DNA of 62,829 nt. Origin: Selaginella moellendorffii. Its lineage: Eukaryota; Streptophyta; Lycopodiopsida; Selaginellales; Selaginellaceae. The notes beneath the pieces are model-generated. The model was not told where the DNA came from. It saw only the letters and a program-made list of their open reading frames with translations, and ran no database searches. The stretch spans positions 2,281,563-2,344,391 of the forward strand of contig NW_003314263.1 in assembly GCF_000143415.4 (NCBI RefSeq), read 5' to 3'. The position numbers and the translations under genes are program-made. Shown in pieces: positions 18,361 to 29,023 of the stretch (the first letter of the stretch is position 1; the number at the start of each line of letters is the position of its first letter).

Positions 18361-18383
18361 GCTAGGGCCTGGGGAAGTGATCC

Positions 18384-18545
18384 ATACTTACCTGGACGGG
18401 GTCTATTGGTGATCATGAAGGCCAATGGCCTAGGTTCGGCCTTCCCATTGCACTTCGGCTTGGCCGGCCTACCATCTTCCCAAAGTGGAGGAGTGGACGT
18501 CGTAATTTGTGGAAGTTGAGGGCTCGCGTACGCGCGGCCCTCTCC
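18384..18545 (+). ncRNA. U1: U1 spliceosomal snRNA, unit 1
   Basis: 162 nt. The 5' end ATACTTACCTGGACGGGGTC is the U1 sequence that pairs with 5' splice sites and is intact. It is followed by GATCATGAAGGCCAATGGCCT (stem I area), CTACCATCT, the Sm site GTAATTTGTGG and the 3' hairpin GGGCTCGCGTACGCGCGGCCC. Several loop bases differ from typical plant U1, notably in stem II. It could be a functional variant. The homologous copy is at 27376. Confidence 0.85.
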
Positions 18546-18783
18546 AAATTCTCAAGCTCTAAGATGGACAATTCTTTGGTCGCGGCCCTTTTCAATTTCT
18601 ATTTGTAAAGAGGGCTTTCTCTTTTGATAACTTCTTCTTGACAAGGTAAAGTACTTTCGTGATACGGCTGGGAGTAAAAATTTCGAAAATACGCCTTATC
18701 TTGCGAGCTAAGGGATGAAAGCCACAGAGCAAGATCAGTGCACTGCTGGATTTGCTCGTCACTGCTCTTCAGGTCCTTTCTCA

Positions 18784-19900
18784 TGGCCCGTCGTCGGCTC
18801 TCTCTTCTCTCTCGCTCGGCGCTTACCGTCACCGCTCCCTGGCCGAGATGGCTCGAAAGAATAGCTCTCCGGCTCGGAGTCCGGCCTCACCTTGTCCCGG
18901 AGATGGCGAGGCAAGTCCTCAAGGAGCACGACGCCGAGTTTGCGAGAAGGCCCCACTACTCCTTCGTGCCTCGCCTCCTCAGCCACAACTTCCAGGACCT
19001 CATCTTTGCGCCGCGAGCGATAGCGAGTGAGCGCCGCGGAGCTCTTCACGGCCTCCAAAGTCAGCCACTTGGAGCTGGGAGCGTTTGGATCGATCGTCGA
19101 GTTGATCTCAGCTCCATGCTGCACGAGTACTTCACGAACCGTGTTGTTCGGGAGGAAGTCCTACGGTACCGACGAGCCGCTCACTCCCGAGGCCGAGGAC
19201 TACAAGGAGTCGGATCGTAGCGAAAGAATCCAGATGGCTGTTTGCAGATGATTACATCCCTGCGCTGCGGTGGCTGGACACGCTCAGGACGCAAAATCGT
19301 CTCAAGAATGAGGTCTTACCGGCAAGAGCTCGCTTTCTCAAAGCAGTCATCGAGGAGCACGCGGAAGGCTTCGATCCAGGAAATCCCCGGGACTCTGTCG
19401 ACGTGATGCGGACTCTGGGAGGAGAAAACAAGCTCAGCGATTCTGTTCTTTCTCACGTAAGCTTGCGGACACGGGTGGGCACGCCGACTGGTCGTCCGTA
19501 ACTTCCAGGGCGACGATCGAATGGGCCGTCTCGGAGCTGATACTAAACCCCAGAATCCAGGAGAGAGAGCTCACGAGGAGCTGGACAGAGTCGTGGGAAG
19601 AGATCGCTCCCTGGAGGAGCGGGATCTAAAAGACCTGCCTTGCATCACACCACAGTCCTCGTTAACGTCTGGGCAATCCATCACGACCCAAGCGCCTGGA
19701 GCGACCCCGAGCGATTACTGGGCAGCGACAACAGCGTGCTGGGGAATGACTTCGATCTCCTGCCCTTCTCGTCGGGGCGGCGCCGCTGCGTCGAATCCCC
19801 GTGTCACGCTCACCTTCGCCTACCTCTTGCATCGATGGAGCTGGCGATCGCCGCCTGGGAATGGCGCGCATTGTCTATCGCTAAAACCCTCTCATTTTGA
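18784..19900 (+). pseudogene. Cytochrome P450 pseudogene, unit 1
   Basis: Pieces of a plant P450 are read in order across frames: EFARRPHYSFVPRLLSHNFQ and DLIFAP near the N-terminus, DEPLTPEAEDYKE, the I-helix-side [51 protein letters not shown], and the heme region [13 protein letters not shown]. The Cys is present but is followed by VES in place of PGx. Several frame changes and deletions make it a pseudogene. It would have been an A-type (CYP71-clan-like) microsomal monooxygenase. Confidence 0.85.
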
Positions 19901-20087
19901 TTTCAAATATTTATAATTATTAAGATATAAAAGTAAATTGCCTATAAAACGGTAATAAATTTAATAAACATTTAACCAATTATAATTAAAAGCAAACCCT
20001 TAAATTGTAAAAAAGTAAAATTTCCTTTTCTTACTAATATAAATAAATGGCCAAAACCACAAGTGTTTCCATAGGTTTGAGTGAGAG

Positions 20088-20450
20088 ATGGCGATGGAGA
20101 AAGTCGAGAAGCCTGTGACAACGCTAGAAAAGGTGGAGAAGTTCATGGCCAAAGTATTGACATGGGTGGATGCGAAAATCTTTTTAAAAGCCCCTCCCAA
20201 GCCGATGCCCAGCATCTGCGATCTTCTCCCCGAGATCAAGCCATGGTGTGCAGTTTGCAAGGACAAGTTCGAGCTCGATAGCGTGGTGAAACAGATACCA
20301 TGCGAGCACTGTTATCATCTGGAATGTCTTCGCGAGTGGATGGAAAACAATGACTCGTGCCCGATGTGTAGCGCAAAGCTCCCCAAGCCCATTACCTTCC
20401 GTGCCATATGGAAAGCAGTGGAAGAGGAAACGCGCTGGTTAGGACAGTAG
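20088..20450 (+). CDS. RING-H2 finger protein, copy 1
   Basis: Intronless, 120 codons. The first ATG at 20088 is in an AT-rich leader with a TATA-like run upstream. The N-terminal helix (EKVEKFMAKVLTWVDAKIF) has no signal peptide. The RING-H2 spans residues about 54-97: CAVC, then CEHCYHLEC, then CPMC, with all eight zinc ligands in the C3H2C3 order. A basic/aromatic tail (ITFRAIWKAVEEETRWLG) follows. It is probably a small E3 ubiquitin ligase; partner unknown. The copy at 29024 is nearly identical, and conservation while the neighbouring P450 decays suggests selection. Confidence 0.88.
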   Translation: MAMEKVEKPVTTLEKVEKFMAKVLTWVDAKIFLKAPPKPMPSICDLLPEIKPWCAVCKDKFELDSVVKQIPCEHCYHLECLREWMENNDSCPMCSAKLPKPITFRAIWKAVEEETRWLGQ

Positions 20451-20504
20451 ATTTACGTGTAACAATCAAAGAGAAGAAATAGAATCGATCTTTTCTTTCC
20501 ATGG

Positions 20505-21863
20505 CTATTCGTCTGGAAACATGGCTTTGAAAAAATCTGTGTGGCAGTCATGGCAGAGATAGAACCAGGAGAAGTGGCCCTCGCCTTGTAACCTGTGGAA
20601 GTTTACGTGAGGCAGGACTCGCTGCGCAAACTCGCTCATCGCAATCGGCACGACTACATCGTCAGTTCCCTGATTACAATCGCCAAGATCAGCAAGCTTT
20701 TGGAAAAAACCAAACGAAGAAACACCACCACCTACATGCCATATATGTATTGGTCGCTGGAAGCCGAGGAGATCCGACTGTTCTTGAGAGAAAAGGCCGT
20801 GAAGCTTGCTCACGATTCCATCGCCGGCGGGAGGTCTCTTTCGCTTGAGATCGCCCAAGTCGAATCCCCAGTTGTTAACCAGCAAGACTAGCTCTTGAGC
20901 CAGCGAGAATGCTCGCTTCTGGTTCATGGATTCCCGGACGTCGTCTTCCCATAATCTCATGAAATCCTGCTGCTCGAAAAGAGCTCGATCCTGCAAAACT
21001 CGATGACCTTGAGTCATTCCACGATCAAAACAATGCAAACCTTTGGTCTTGAGGTGGCATACAAGCTTCTGCTAAGCCTGTCGATCTTCTCCAGGAGAGT
21101 TCTCCGGAGAAAACCTCCAAGTGAAGATGGAAACTTCCTGGCACAGAAATGGAGCAATCTTCTCCGGAATGACCAGGCCTTCCAGGCTTTGGCCGCTTCG
21201 CTCGAGGTGAGATTTCCTCCGCATGGATTTCCTGCCGGAGCAACCATAGCAACACCTGTGTCCAAGAACACAAGCAAGCAACACTCTTGCTAAACTCTCA
21301 AGAGAAAAAAGAAAGATGTGATCACCTGCTAATCTCTCTGGAATGTAGTGAATCGCAGCCCAAACGTGAGGACCACCTCCATCAAAGCCCAGGATCCAAA
21401 ACTGGTCGCCAAAACCGAGAGCGTCGGCGATGCTGATCATGTCCGAGGCCGAGGTTTTGTAACTTCTGTTGTGGTGAGGATCACTCTCTCCAAATCCTGG
21501 CAAGTCGTAAGCTACAAGATGAACACCATAGCTATCGGGCAGTGAAGAATTGATTCCGGGAATTCCTACAAGTTGACGGAGCGACTGTAGAGCCCATGAA
21601 TGAAAAGCTCACGAACCTGCTAGTCTCGATGAGAGAAATCCATGAACAACGAGCACTGTGCGCTTTGCTTGATCGGCAGGGACACCTTCTTCTCGGTATG
21701 AGATGTTTCTACCGTCCGGTAATTGGATCCGCCTGGGTGGAATTCGAGCTTTCTGACGATCGTCTGGAGATGCCTTGGGCTGAAACGATCGTGTTCTAGG
21801 CCCTGCATTGGATCGATTTAAGCCTTTAATCGATTTAAACTTTGTGGATTGACTGGCTTTCAA
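20505..21863 (-). CDS. Alpha/beta hydrolase with Asp at the nucleophile elbow, copy 1
   Basis: Five exons on the minus strand: 21863-21617, 21565-21326, 21255-21041, 20990-20736 and 20669-20505, all GT-AG with compatible phases. The protein reads VLVVHGFLSSRLAG, IPGINSSLPDSYGVHLV, YDLPGFGESDP, then the nucleophile turn ILGFDGGGPHVW, HYIPERLAG, and later IHIWHGTDDVVVPI (acid) and LQGEGHFSWF (His). The family normally has GxSxG; here Asp replaces Ser, as in epoxide hydrolases and dehalogenases. Substrate unknown. The start is the first Met in frame, but its Lys/Ser-rich N-terminus is uncertain. The 66-nt last intron is in frame, so retention would not stop translation. Confidence 0.82.
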
Positions 21864-22009
21864 CCTTGCTTTGTTTCAGCCTTCAACTCTGAAGCTCTCT
21901 TTATTAAAAACTACATAATAGAATGCTAAACCAAAGATAAATTTATATTTGTCCTTTTTAAAGTAAAATCTAAAATCACTGGGAATTCTGATTCCATCAA
22001 CGTCCACAC

Positions 22010-22345
22010 CTGTTCAAGGAATCGTTAGTCCAAAATATTCCAGTCAAGAACACAACACCAAATTGGAAGATCAGTTGCATTCTTCTAGTTTCATCATTCT
22101 TGCCACGCACATATCGTATTCCTGGGAAACCTTGGAATTTCTTCGCAAAGAACAGTGTTGACCTGGGCAAACAAGAACAAAGTAACGACATGCATTTGGG
22201 CAGACAAGAACATAGTAACAACACTTGCAAGAACAAAAACTTCTTCGTCCACCGGAATCCATCAGGAAGGCTCGCACGGGCGATTTCGCATGCCCCTCGC
22301 GTGGCACCTCAATCAGCTGCTGCAATCTACACCATGCGGATAGAA
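22010..22345 (-). pseudogene. Dehydrogenase 5' fragment, inverted, unit 1
   Basis: The reverse complement follows dehydrogenase exon 1 to exon 2 (35540-35900), including intron 1 words and the ATGTGCGTGGC segment. Frame is not kept. Confidence 0.75.
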
Positions 22346-22511
22346 CCCTACCCCTTACAATCTTCGTGCCAAAAGTTTAAATCGATTAAAGGGCATATTC
22401 TCGTGGTTATTCTTAACGTAAACAGAGGCATATTCTTTCTTTTAATCGAGGGCTAAGGTTGAAAGCCAGTTCTATATTCATTAACACATACATACTTTTA
22501 CTACTTTAACA

Positions 22512-23402
22512 CTATACATTTGCTTTGGCTGCAAACTTTGTCCAGCCAACATGAATCCCTTCGGCCAAAAGTGCCTCCAACTCCACCGGATGCTGCTGCT
22601 GCTCGCCTCTGTTTTTGCCTACTTGTTGCATCACCTGGAAGCACTTAAGATACATGGCCTTGTCCACAAACTTGGGAGGAGCCCGGGGATTGCAAGCCTC
22701 ATCCCCACCCCGGGGCGCATAGAGATTGTTTGCGCCCCAAGGAACTATGGAGGTAAGCAAGTAGAGCACCAAAAGCCTCCCCACGCGTCCATTCCCATCC
22801 CTAAACGGATGAATGCACTCAAACTTGTAAAAGAAGCTGGCGCCAATGCTCAACAGCTTTGCAACCCTGAGCTTGGGATCTGCCGCAAATGCCTCCTCGA
22901 GGGATTTGTTGGTGGCTGACAGGACCTGCTCCAAAGCCGCCGGGATCTTCTTGGGATCCATGTAGACATGCTTCCGTCTCTCTGTTGTCAATGTCCACGC
23001 CTCGCCCCTCCTAAACTCGCCCGCGTCAACCTCGTCCTTGGTGCTCTCCCCGAGCATCTTGTGGATCCGGAGAATCTTCCCGGAATCTAGGCGTGGAACC
23101 TTGTCGGCCTTGGCCTGGGCGTTGACCCAGCACAGGCACCTGTACAGGTTGAGCGTTGACACGAGCTTTGGCTTCCTGTCGCCGCCAAAGCCATCGAGCG
23201 CAAAAGACTTTGACTGGTTGTACTGGTCAATGGCATCGCTGACCTCTTCCAGTGTGTCGAGCCCTTCGCCCTCGATGTTTGCCACTTGGAACACGAATTC
23301 TTTCACCATTGCTGTGCCCTGCTTGAGCGCGCCGCTCTTCTTTTTGTCGGGCAGGGATTCGTACCTCGCAACGCACTTCTCGATGCTCTTGATCGTCGCC
23401 AT
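22512..23402 (-). CDS. Fic-domain protein FicA, copy 2
   Basis: 296 codons, intact. It has the same HPFRDGNGRVGR motif and IEG element as copy 1, with a handful of substitutions (for example Asp-Lys-Lys for Glu-Lys-Asn near residue 20 and Ala for Thr near 174). A reading frame preserved in all three copies argues that FicA is functional. Confidence 0.9.
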   Translation of the reverse strand: MATIKSIEKCVARYESLPDKKKSGALKQGTAMVKEFVFQVANIEGEGLDTLEEVSDAIDQYNQSKSFALDGFGGDRKPKLVSTLNLYRCLCWVNAQAKADKVPRLDSGKILRIHKMLGESTKDEVDAGEFRRGEAWTLTTERRKHVYMDPKKIPAALEQVLSATNKSLEEAFAADPKLRVAKLLSIGASFFYKFECIHPFRDGNGRVGRLLVLYLLTSIVPWGANNLYAPRGGDEACNPRAPPKFVDKAMYLKCFQVMQQVGKNRGEQQQHPVELEALLAEGIHVGWTKFAAKANV

Positions 23403-23598
23403 TATACCTGAAACCCTAGGCTCGAACCTTTTCTATTCATAGGGGAGCCAACGGTGGGGATTCCAGCGTGAAGGGAGGATGGTTGCGATTAGCCAAGCGC
23501 TCCAACGGTGGCGATTACATCATCATATCGACGGCCAGCGATCAATGCGCGCCAAGTATATATGTTTGGGGAGAAAGTAGGGTTCTTTATCCTCAGGG
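23403..23598. promoter_or_regulatory. Bidirectional FicA/FicB promoter, unit 2
   Basis: 196 bp. CCAACGGTGGGGATT is at 23448 and the variant CCAACGGTGGCGATT at 23502, the same 54-bp spacing as unit 1. Confidence 0.55.
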
Positions 23599-25438
23599 AT
23601 GGGAAAGAACAAATCGGGTGATCCAGCACCAGCGCCAGCGCCAGCGCCAACATCGGCAGATCCGGCTGTGAAGGAGCTATGCAAGAGATTGCTGAAAGCA
23701 AGCAAGAAGAAATTGGCAGCTGCTACAGCGGGCGTGGATATTTCGGCCATGGCAAAGGATCCCAGCGATTTCCTCCTGTTCACCCTGGCGGATCGCCGAG
23801 GTCTGTGTCCTCGGTGCATTTTGCGAGGAGATTCCCAAGGTTTGGCATCGTCGCTTGCTTTGCGAGACGTTTCTTTTTCCATCAGCGTGCTTTTCTCTTT
23901 CCTCCGGAAGCGACATTCTTGTTGTCAGCAAGGGTTTGCGGGAATTTTTGTTTCCTATGTGTCGGTTTTCTTGGAAGATCACTTTGCTTTCCCTTGCGTG
24001 ATTGTGTTCTTCGTTTGTTAGCCGTTTGTAAGCCGCTTTTGACACTTGTTTTCGCCCAGTTTTGCAAGCTTCACGAGACGGTGGATTGACGATGGCAGTA
24101 GCGCGTCTCGCTGTCCTTGTAAGCTCGTCCCGGAAATCTGGAGGCAAATGTAAGTCTCACAGTCGAGAGTGTTTGGATGGCATGCTATTTCTTTGCTCGG
24201 GCATGCTTTAGTATTTGTCCGTGTTTGTGGAAGATCACTGTGCTTTCGTCGTTGTGTGATTTTTGTTTTTTGTTTGTGTTCTTGGCTTCGTTTGCTAGTC
24301 GTGAGGCTTTTAACACTTTTTTTTGCCATCCTGTCCCAGTTTCTTCACGAGACACAACCACAAAGTCCACAAGCTTTGCAACCTTGTACAAGTCGGCACG
24401 ATCAAACGCACCACCACTGCTACCGACGAGTCTCGCTGTAAGTAGCGCCTGGTAACATTCTTATGCCTAATGCTTGAAACCAGAAACGAATGGACATCAA
24501 CTCGGAGACATGTCCAGTGAAGACGAGGATCATCCCGGACATATGGAGGCGAAGGTATGGTTTCAATCGAGAGTGTGAGTTGCTTGGGTGGCATGCTAGT
24601 TTTGTTCGAGAGTGTGAGTGAGTGTCTTCGGTGGCATTCTCGTCGTGCACTTTAGCCCAGCTATATCTCTTAAACTTGGTCCTGCGAGCCTCTTCTCACC
24701 AGTGCTGTTTGTTTGTTTCTCTACAGGTCTGAGAGAACGGGATTCTCTGAGTAAACTGCACCGGTGTTTTCTACGATATTCGTTCAGGTTTTCTTTGCTT
24801 TTTCTTGCTTTTGTGTTGGAGGAACGACTAAAAAACAACGTTGAGTTGCTGCAGGGCTAACCAGTTTTGGACTATCATTCTTACCGGCAGAGGCGGAGCG
24901 GGAGCGGGAGCGAGAGAGGCTAGTAGCAGCAATGGATGTCGTTGAGGGATGGGAGGTGGACAAGATCGTCACCACTGACGACCTCATTGGTGTCTACGCT
25001 ACTTTGACTGGTCGAGCGGATGGGCTGCGGCGCAGCGGGGCCAAGACGATGACAACAGGCGAGAAGTGGCATCACTACGAGCCTTGGAAGAAGCTGCCTG
25101 GAGCGATTGAGCGGTTGCTGCAACAGCTTGAAGAGGCTAGAGAAAGATATCGACGCGATCCCGATCCTCTGGGAGAAGCAGCCGTGGCTACGTACCTGTG
25201 GAGTGTCGCAGAGTTCTTCTTCAAGTTCGAGAAGGTGCACCCCTTTTCTGATGGCAACGGGAGGATTGGACGTGTCCTACTTGCTTGGCTGCTGCGGGAT
25301 TTCACTGCTGGTAAGCATTTTGTCTTTCGATCGGCGGGAGGTGGTATTCTAACTAGGACTGCATATATAGCTCTGTTCGAGAGTGATGGAGGCAACAAGA
25401 TGTTCACGGCTATTGTGAACAGCTTGCTGGTGAGTTAG
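23599..25438 (+). CDS. Fic-domain protein FicB, copy 2 (multi-exon)
   Basis: Exon 1 at 23599 encodes MGKNKSGD, a Pro-Ala repeat (PAPAPAPAPTSADP) absent from copy 1, and then the same Lys-rich helix and DISAMAKDPSDFLLF. Candidate middle exons (about 24059-24150, 24344-24434, 24484-24555) have two phase-compatible readings, so the model is open. The Fic exon (about 24892-25438) is intact: AERERERER, an ATG at 24932, LIGVYATLTGRADGL, HHYEPWKKLP and HPFSDGNGRIGR. The middle exons share DNA similarity (tcccgga.at.tggaggc), which points to internal exon duplication. Product: a second AMPylase-type enzyme co-expressed with FicA from a shared promoter (inference). Confidence 0.75.
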
Positions 25439-25499
25439 ATCATATGTTGGAGAGTTTTATGTAAATAAGATATTTCGTCTCTTTCCTTGAATGTCGCTC

Positions 25500-26290
25500 G
25501 CAGCAGCGGTCTCCACTGTCGTCAAGCAGTACTACTTAGCGAAGGGCGGAGGCGACGCCTGTGAAATCGCCAGTGCGAGTTCTTGTTTCCTGATGGACGA
25601 AGGCCAGATCGATCGAGGTACCCAAAGTTTCTAGTTCTTGGACGCTTTGTCCTTGATACATGGTACTATGTTTGTGCTTTTGCGAAGAACTTCCAAAGGT
25701 TTTCCACGAGTGAAAGTGGACTTGAGTCGCCAAAAGAACCAGTTTCGAAGGTTTTGTTCTTGACTGGAAGTTTTGATCTGACCAACGATTCTTGACAGTT
25801 CCAGACCAAAGTAGGAAGATGCAACTGGCATGAGACTTTTTTGATGCTGGCTCTTGTTCGTGACCAGGTGTTTGCGTGCGTGAGTTTGTTTGTGTTTTGA
25901 AACTTTTGGATTTGCCTTTCTTCCTACCGGTGATACTTTGTTTAGAAAGATGGCGACTCCAGTTTTTAGAGCTTTCAATTGTTGGCTGGAGCCTGAAAGC
26001 TTTGGATTAGTCAAACTGAATGTCCGTGGACCAAATAAAATTGTTCTGTTGTTCCAAGCACTCGAGTCAGCGAAACTAATTCAGTGACATGACATGAATG
26101 GTCAACAATGGTCAACTACACGCTGAGGTTTTCTAAAAGTTCTACGCTGATTGTTGAGATCATACAATCGTACTTCTCGGCCAAGGACAGCGAAACTAAG
26201 GTGCCTCGACGCACGAGACCAGATGGTGGTGATATTCCCCGTGATATTCCAAGCATCTACGCACTGAAACACTTGCTCGCCACCAAGTCT
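25500..26290 (+). pseudogene. Dehydrogenase and TRM61 fragments, unit 2
   Basis: Counterpart of 16630-17443 with the same internal deletions, so the fragments were in place before the array was duplicated. The TRM61 part is slightly shorter at its end. Confidence 0.75.
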
Positions 26291-26479
26291 GAGATTCACA
26301 TTTGTTCCAACAGGATCAACACGACCAATGTTAAATGTACCCCAAGGGTTTTGATCCTTCAAAGAGCTAATCGATGTTTGTATCCCCATACACGTCTGTT
26401 ACGCGGTCTGGCCAAGAAATTCCCCGCGTTGTTTCATGTATACATTCTCCCCGCTTACTACCATTTTGGACTTTCTTTT

Positions 26480-27160
26480 ACGACACTTTCCAAACGCTTT
26501 TTATTTTCAAGACGAGACAGAGTTGAGACAGTCAAAAAAGGATTCGCCAAAACACAAGCATAAAAGAAGAAGGAGAAGAAGTAGAAGAACAAAGAGATGA
26601 ACAAGTATGAAGGAGAAGAAGAAACAAAACAACTCCAAGAAAACCAAGCGTCAGTGACCAAGATGAGCAATGAGTTCCATACCTCTCTTGTTGATGGCCT
26701 TGCAATGCAAGACTCCTCCTGTTTCCCAAACTTCACCTCCCACTCCATCTCTATCACCCTCCTCGCTGCTTCCTTGTCTAGTGCGTAGTCCGTCAACCTT
26801 TCAAGGATAATCACATTGATATCGTTGCCAGCCGTGAACTTGGGCACCGCCTCCATGATCACCTCTACTGCCGGAACAATCCCCTCCGGCAAGCTCCAAG
26901 GATGAGAGGCAGTGCGTGAGAGCGATCCACTGGTCGCTCTACGGGTTGTACTACCAGGAGGTGCAGGCTGGAAACGTGGTGGTGCTGGTCGCCAACATAC
27001 TCTCCAGCTTCGATCCGGGCCGGATTGATTCCTCCCTTGAACCGGAACTCGAAGTTGACCCCGGACAAGTCCCTGTAGCAGCCCGTCACCCTTGCGAGAT
27101 CCTTTTGTCCAGCCGCTGCTCCAGCTCGCACTTCTTGCAAGTGCACTCGAAGTCCAGGGT
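26480..27160 (-). pseudogene. SET-gene fragment with a local inversion, unit 2
   Basis: The minus strand reads the SET C-terminus (PEGIVPAVEVIMEAV, DKEAARRVIEMEWEVKFGKQE) and, further right, the Cys-cluster region through FEFRFKGG. Between them, 26905-26985 matches the SET gene (6575-6655) on the plus strand: an ~80-bp piece has been flipped in place. Confidence 0.75.
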
Positions 27161-27214
27161 AGGCTGTTAGTGGCCTACTTGCTTGCCTCCATCGTTCCCT
27201 GGGGGCGCAATCGC
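27158..27214 (+). pseudogene. FicA fragment fused to SET fragment, unit 2
   Basis: Counterpart of 18013-18080: gtaggctgtt...atcgttccctggggg matches FicA residues 207-222 and joins the SET fragment. Confidence 0.7.
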
Positions 27215-27243
27215 TGCGCAAGGCTCTTAACCTTGTGGTCGTG
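27215..27243 (+). pseudogene. tRNA-Lys fragment, truncated, unit 2
   Basis: GCGCAAGGCTCTTAACCTTG and the next few bases remain. The T-arm seen in unit 1 is deleted. Confidence 0.55.
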
Positions 27244-27305
27244 CCGGTGAAGGCGTACTTCAGAATTGACCGTTTGACTAGGTCTTTGACCTGATTCTTT
27301 ACCCT

Positions 27306-27352
27306 ATCCCACATGCCGGGGCGTGGAGTGAGGGCACAAGAGCAGTATATAA
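27306..27352 (+). promoter_or_regulatory. U1 snRNA promoter (USE-like and TATA), unit 2
   Basis: ATCCCACATGC at 27306 matches the snRNA upstream element RTCCCACATCG except for the last two bases. TATATAA at 27346 is 30 bp before the U1 5' end. Confidence 0.65.
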
Positions 27353-27375
27353 GCTAGGGCCTGGGGAAGTGATCC

Positions 27376-27537
27376 ATACTTACCTGGACGGGGTGTATTG
27401 GTGATCATGAAGGCCAATGGCCTAGGTTCGGCCTTCCCATTGCACTTCGGCTTGGCCGGCCTACCATCTTCCCAAAGTGGAGGAGTGGACGTCGTAATTT
27501 GTGGAAGCTGAGGGCTCGCGTACGCGCGGCCCTCTCC
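27376..27537 (+). ncRNA. U1: U1 spliceosomal snRNA, unit 2
   Basis: 162 nt with an intact ATACTTACCTGG 5' end, Sm site AATTTGTGG and 3' hairpin. It differs from the unit 1 copy at only a few positions (one near base 24, one near 130). With its better USE this is the copy more likely to be expressed. Confidence 0.85.
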
Positions 27538-27785
27538 AAATTCTCAAGCTCTAAGATGGACAATTCTTTGATTGTGGCCCTTTTCAATTTCTATTTGTAA
27601 AGAGGGCTTTCTCTTTTGGTAACTTCTTCTTGACAAGGTAAAAGTACTTTCGTGATACGGCTTCTCTCGTTGGGAGTAAAAATTTCGAAAACACGCCTTA
27701 TCTTGCGAGCTAAGGGATGAAAGCCACAGAGCAAGATCAGTGCACTGCTGGATTTGCTCGTCACTGCTCTTCAGGTCCTTTCTCA

Positions 27786-28836
27786 TGGCCCGTCGTCGGG
27801 TCTCGCTTCTCTCGCTCGGCGCTTACCGTTACCGCTCCCTGGCCGAGATGGCTCGAAAGAATAGCTCTCCGGCTCGGAGTCCGGCCTCACCTTGTGAGGC
27901 AAGTCCTCAAGGAGCACGACGCCGAGTTTGCGAGAAGGCCCCACTACTCCTTCGTGCCTCGCCTCCTCAGCCACAACTTCCAGGACCTCATCTTTGCGCC
28001 GCGAGCGATGGCGAGTGAGCGCCGCGGAGCTCTTCACGGCCTCCAAAGTCAGCCACTTGGAGCTGGGAGCATTTGGATCGATCGTCGAGTTGATCTCAGC
28101 TCCATGCTGCACGAGTACTTCACGAACCGTGTTGTTCGGGAGAAGTCCTACGGTACCGACGAGCCGCTCACTCCCGAGGCCGAGGACTACAAGGAGTCGG
28201 ATCGTAGCGATGGCTGTTTGCAGATGATTACATCCCTGCGCTGCGGTGGCTGGACACGCTCAGGACGCAAAATCGTCTCAAGAATGAGGTCTTACCGGCA
28301 AGAGCTCGCTTTCTCAAAGCAGTCATCGAGGAGCACGCGGAAGGCTTCGATCCAGGGACTCTGGGAGGAGAAAACAAGCTCAGCGACAACCGCTGCTCCA
28401 GGTAGAAAGAAAAAGCTTATCTTGTTCTGTTCTTTCTCACGTAAGCTTGCGGACACGGGTGGGCACGCCGACTGGTCGTCCGTAACTTCCAGGGTGACGA
28501 TCGAATGGGCCGTCTCGGAGCTGATACTAAACCCCAGAATCCAGGAGAGAGAGCTCACGAGGAGCTGGACAGAGTCGTGGGAAGAGATCGCTCCCTGGAG
28601 GAGTGGGATCTAAAAGACCTGCCTTGCATCACACCACAGTCCTCGTTAACGTCTGGGCAATCCATCACGACCCAAGCGTCTGGAGCGACCCCCCAGCGAT
28701 TACTGGGCAGCGACCACAGCGTGCCTTCGATCTCCTGCCCTTCTCGTCGGGGCGGCGCCGCTGCGTCGAATCCCCGTGTCACGCTCACCTTCGCCTACCT
28801 CTTGCATCGATGGAGCCTAAGATCCTCTCATTTTGA
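27786..28836 (+). pseudogene. Cytochrome P450 pseudogene, unit 2
   Basis: Same gene as 18784-19900, with further small deletions (for example the Pro-Glu-Met segment before VRQVLKEHD, and part of the region before the heme loop) and a short extra insert near 28390. The heme Cys region is still readable as [13 protein letters not shown]. Confidence 0.85.
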
Positions 28837-29023
28837 TTTCAAATATTTATAATTATTAAGATATAAAAGTAAATTGCCTATAAAACGGTAATAAAATTAA
28901 TAAACATTTAACCAATTATAATTAAAAGCAAACCCTTAAATTGTAAAAAAGTAAAATTTCCTTTTCTTACTAATATAAATAAATGGCCAAAACCACAAGT
29001 GTTTCCATAGGTTTAAGTGAGAG

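Larger units (their letters stand above)
13623..22453. repeat. Tandem array unit 1 (about 8.83 kb)
   Basis: The unit begins at aaggttgaaagccagttctat and holds in order FicA (-), FicB (+), dehydrogenase, TRM61 and SET fragments, a U1 snRNA gene, a P450 pseudogene, a RING-H2 gene, an alpha/beta hydrolase (-) and a dehydrogenase fragment (-). Unit 2 has the same order with only scattered differences and indels. Confidence 0.9.
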
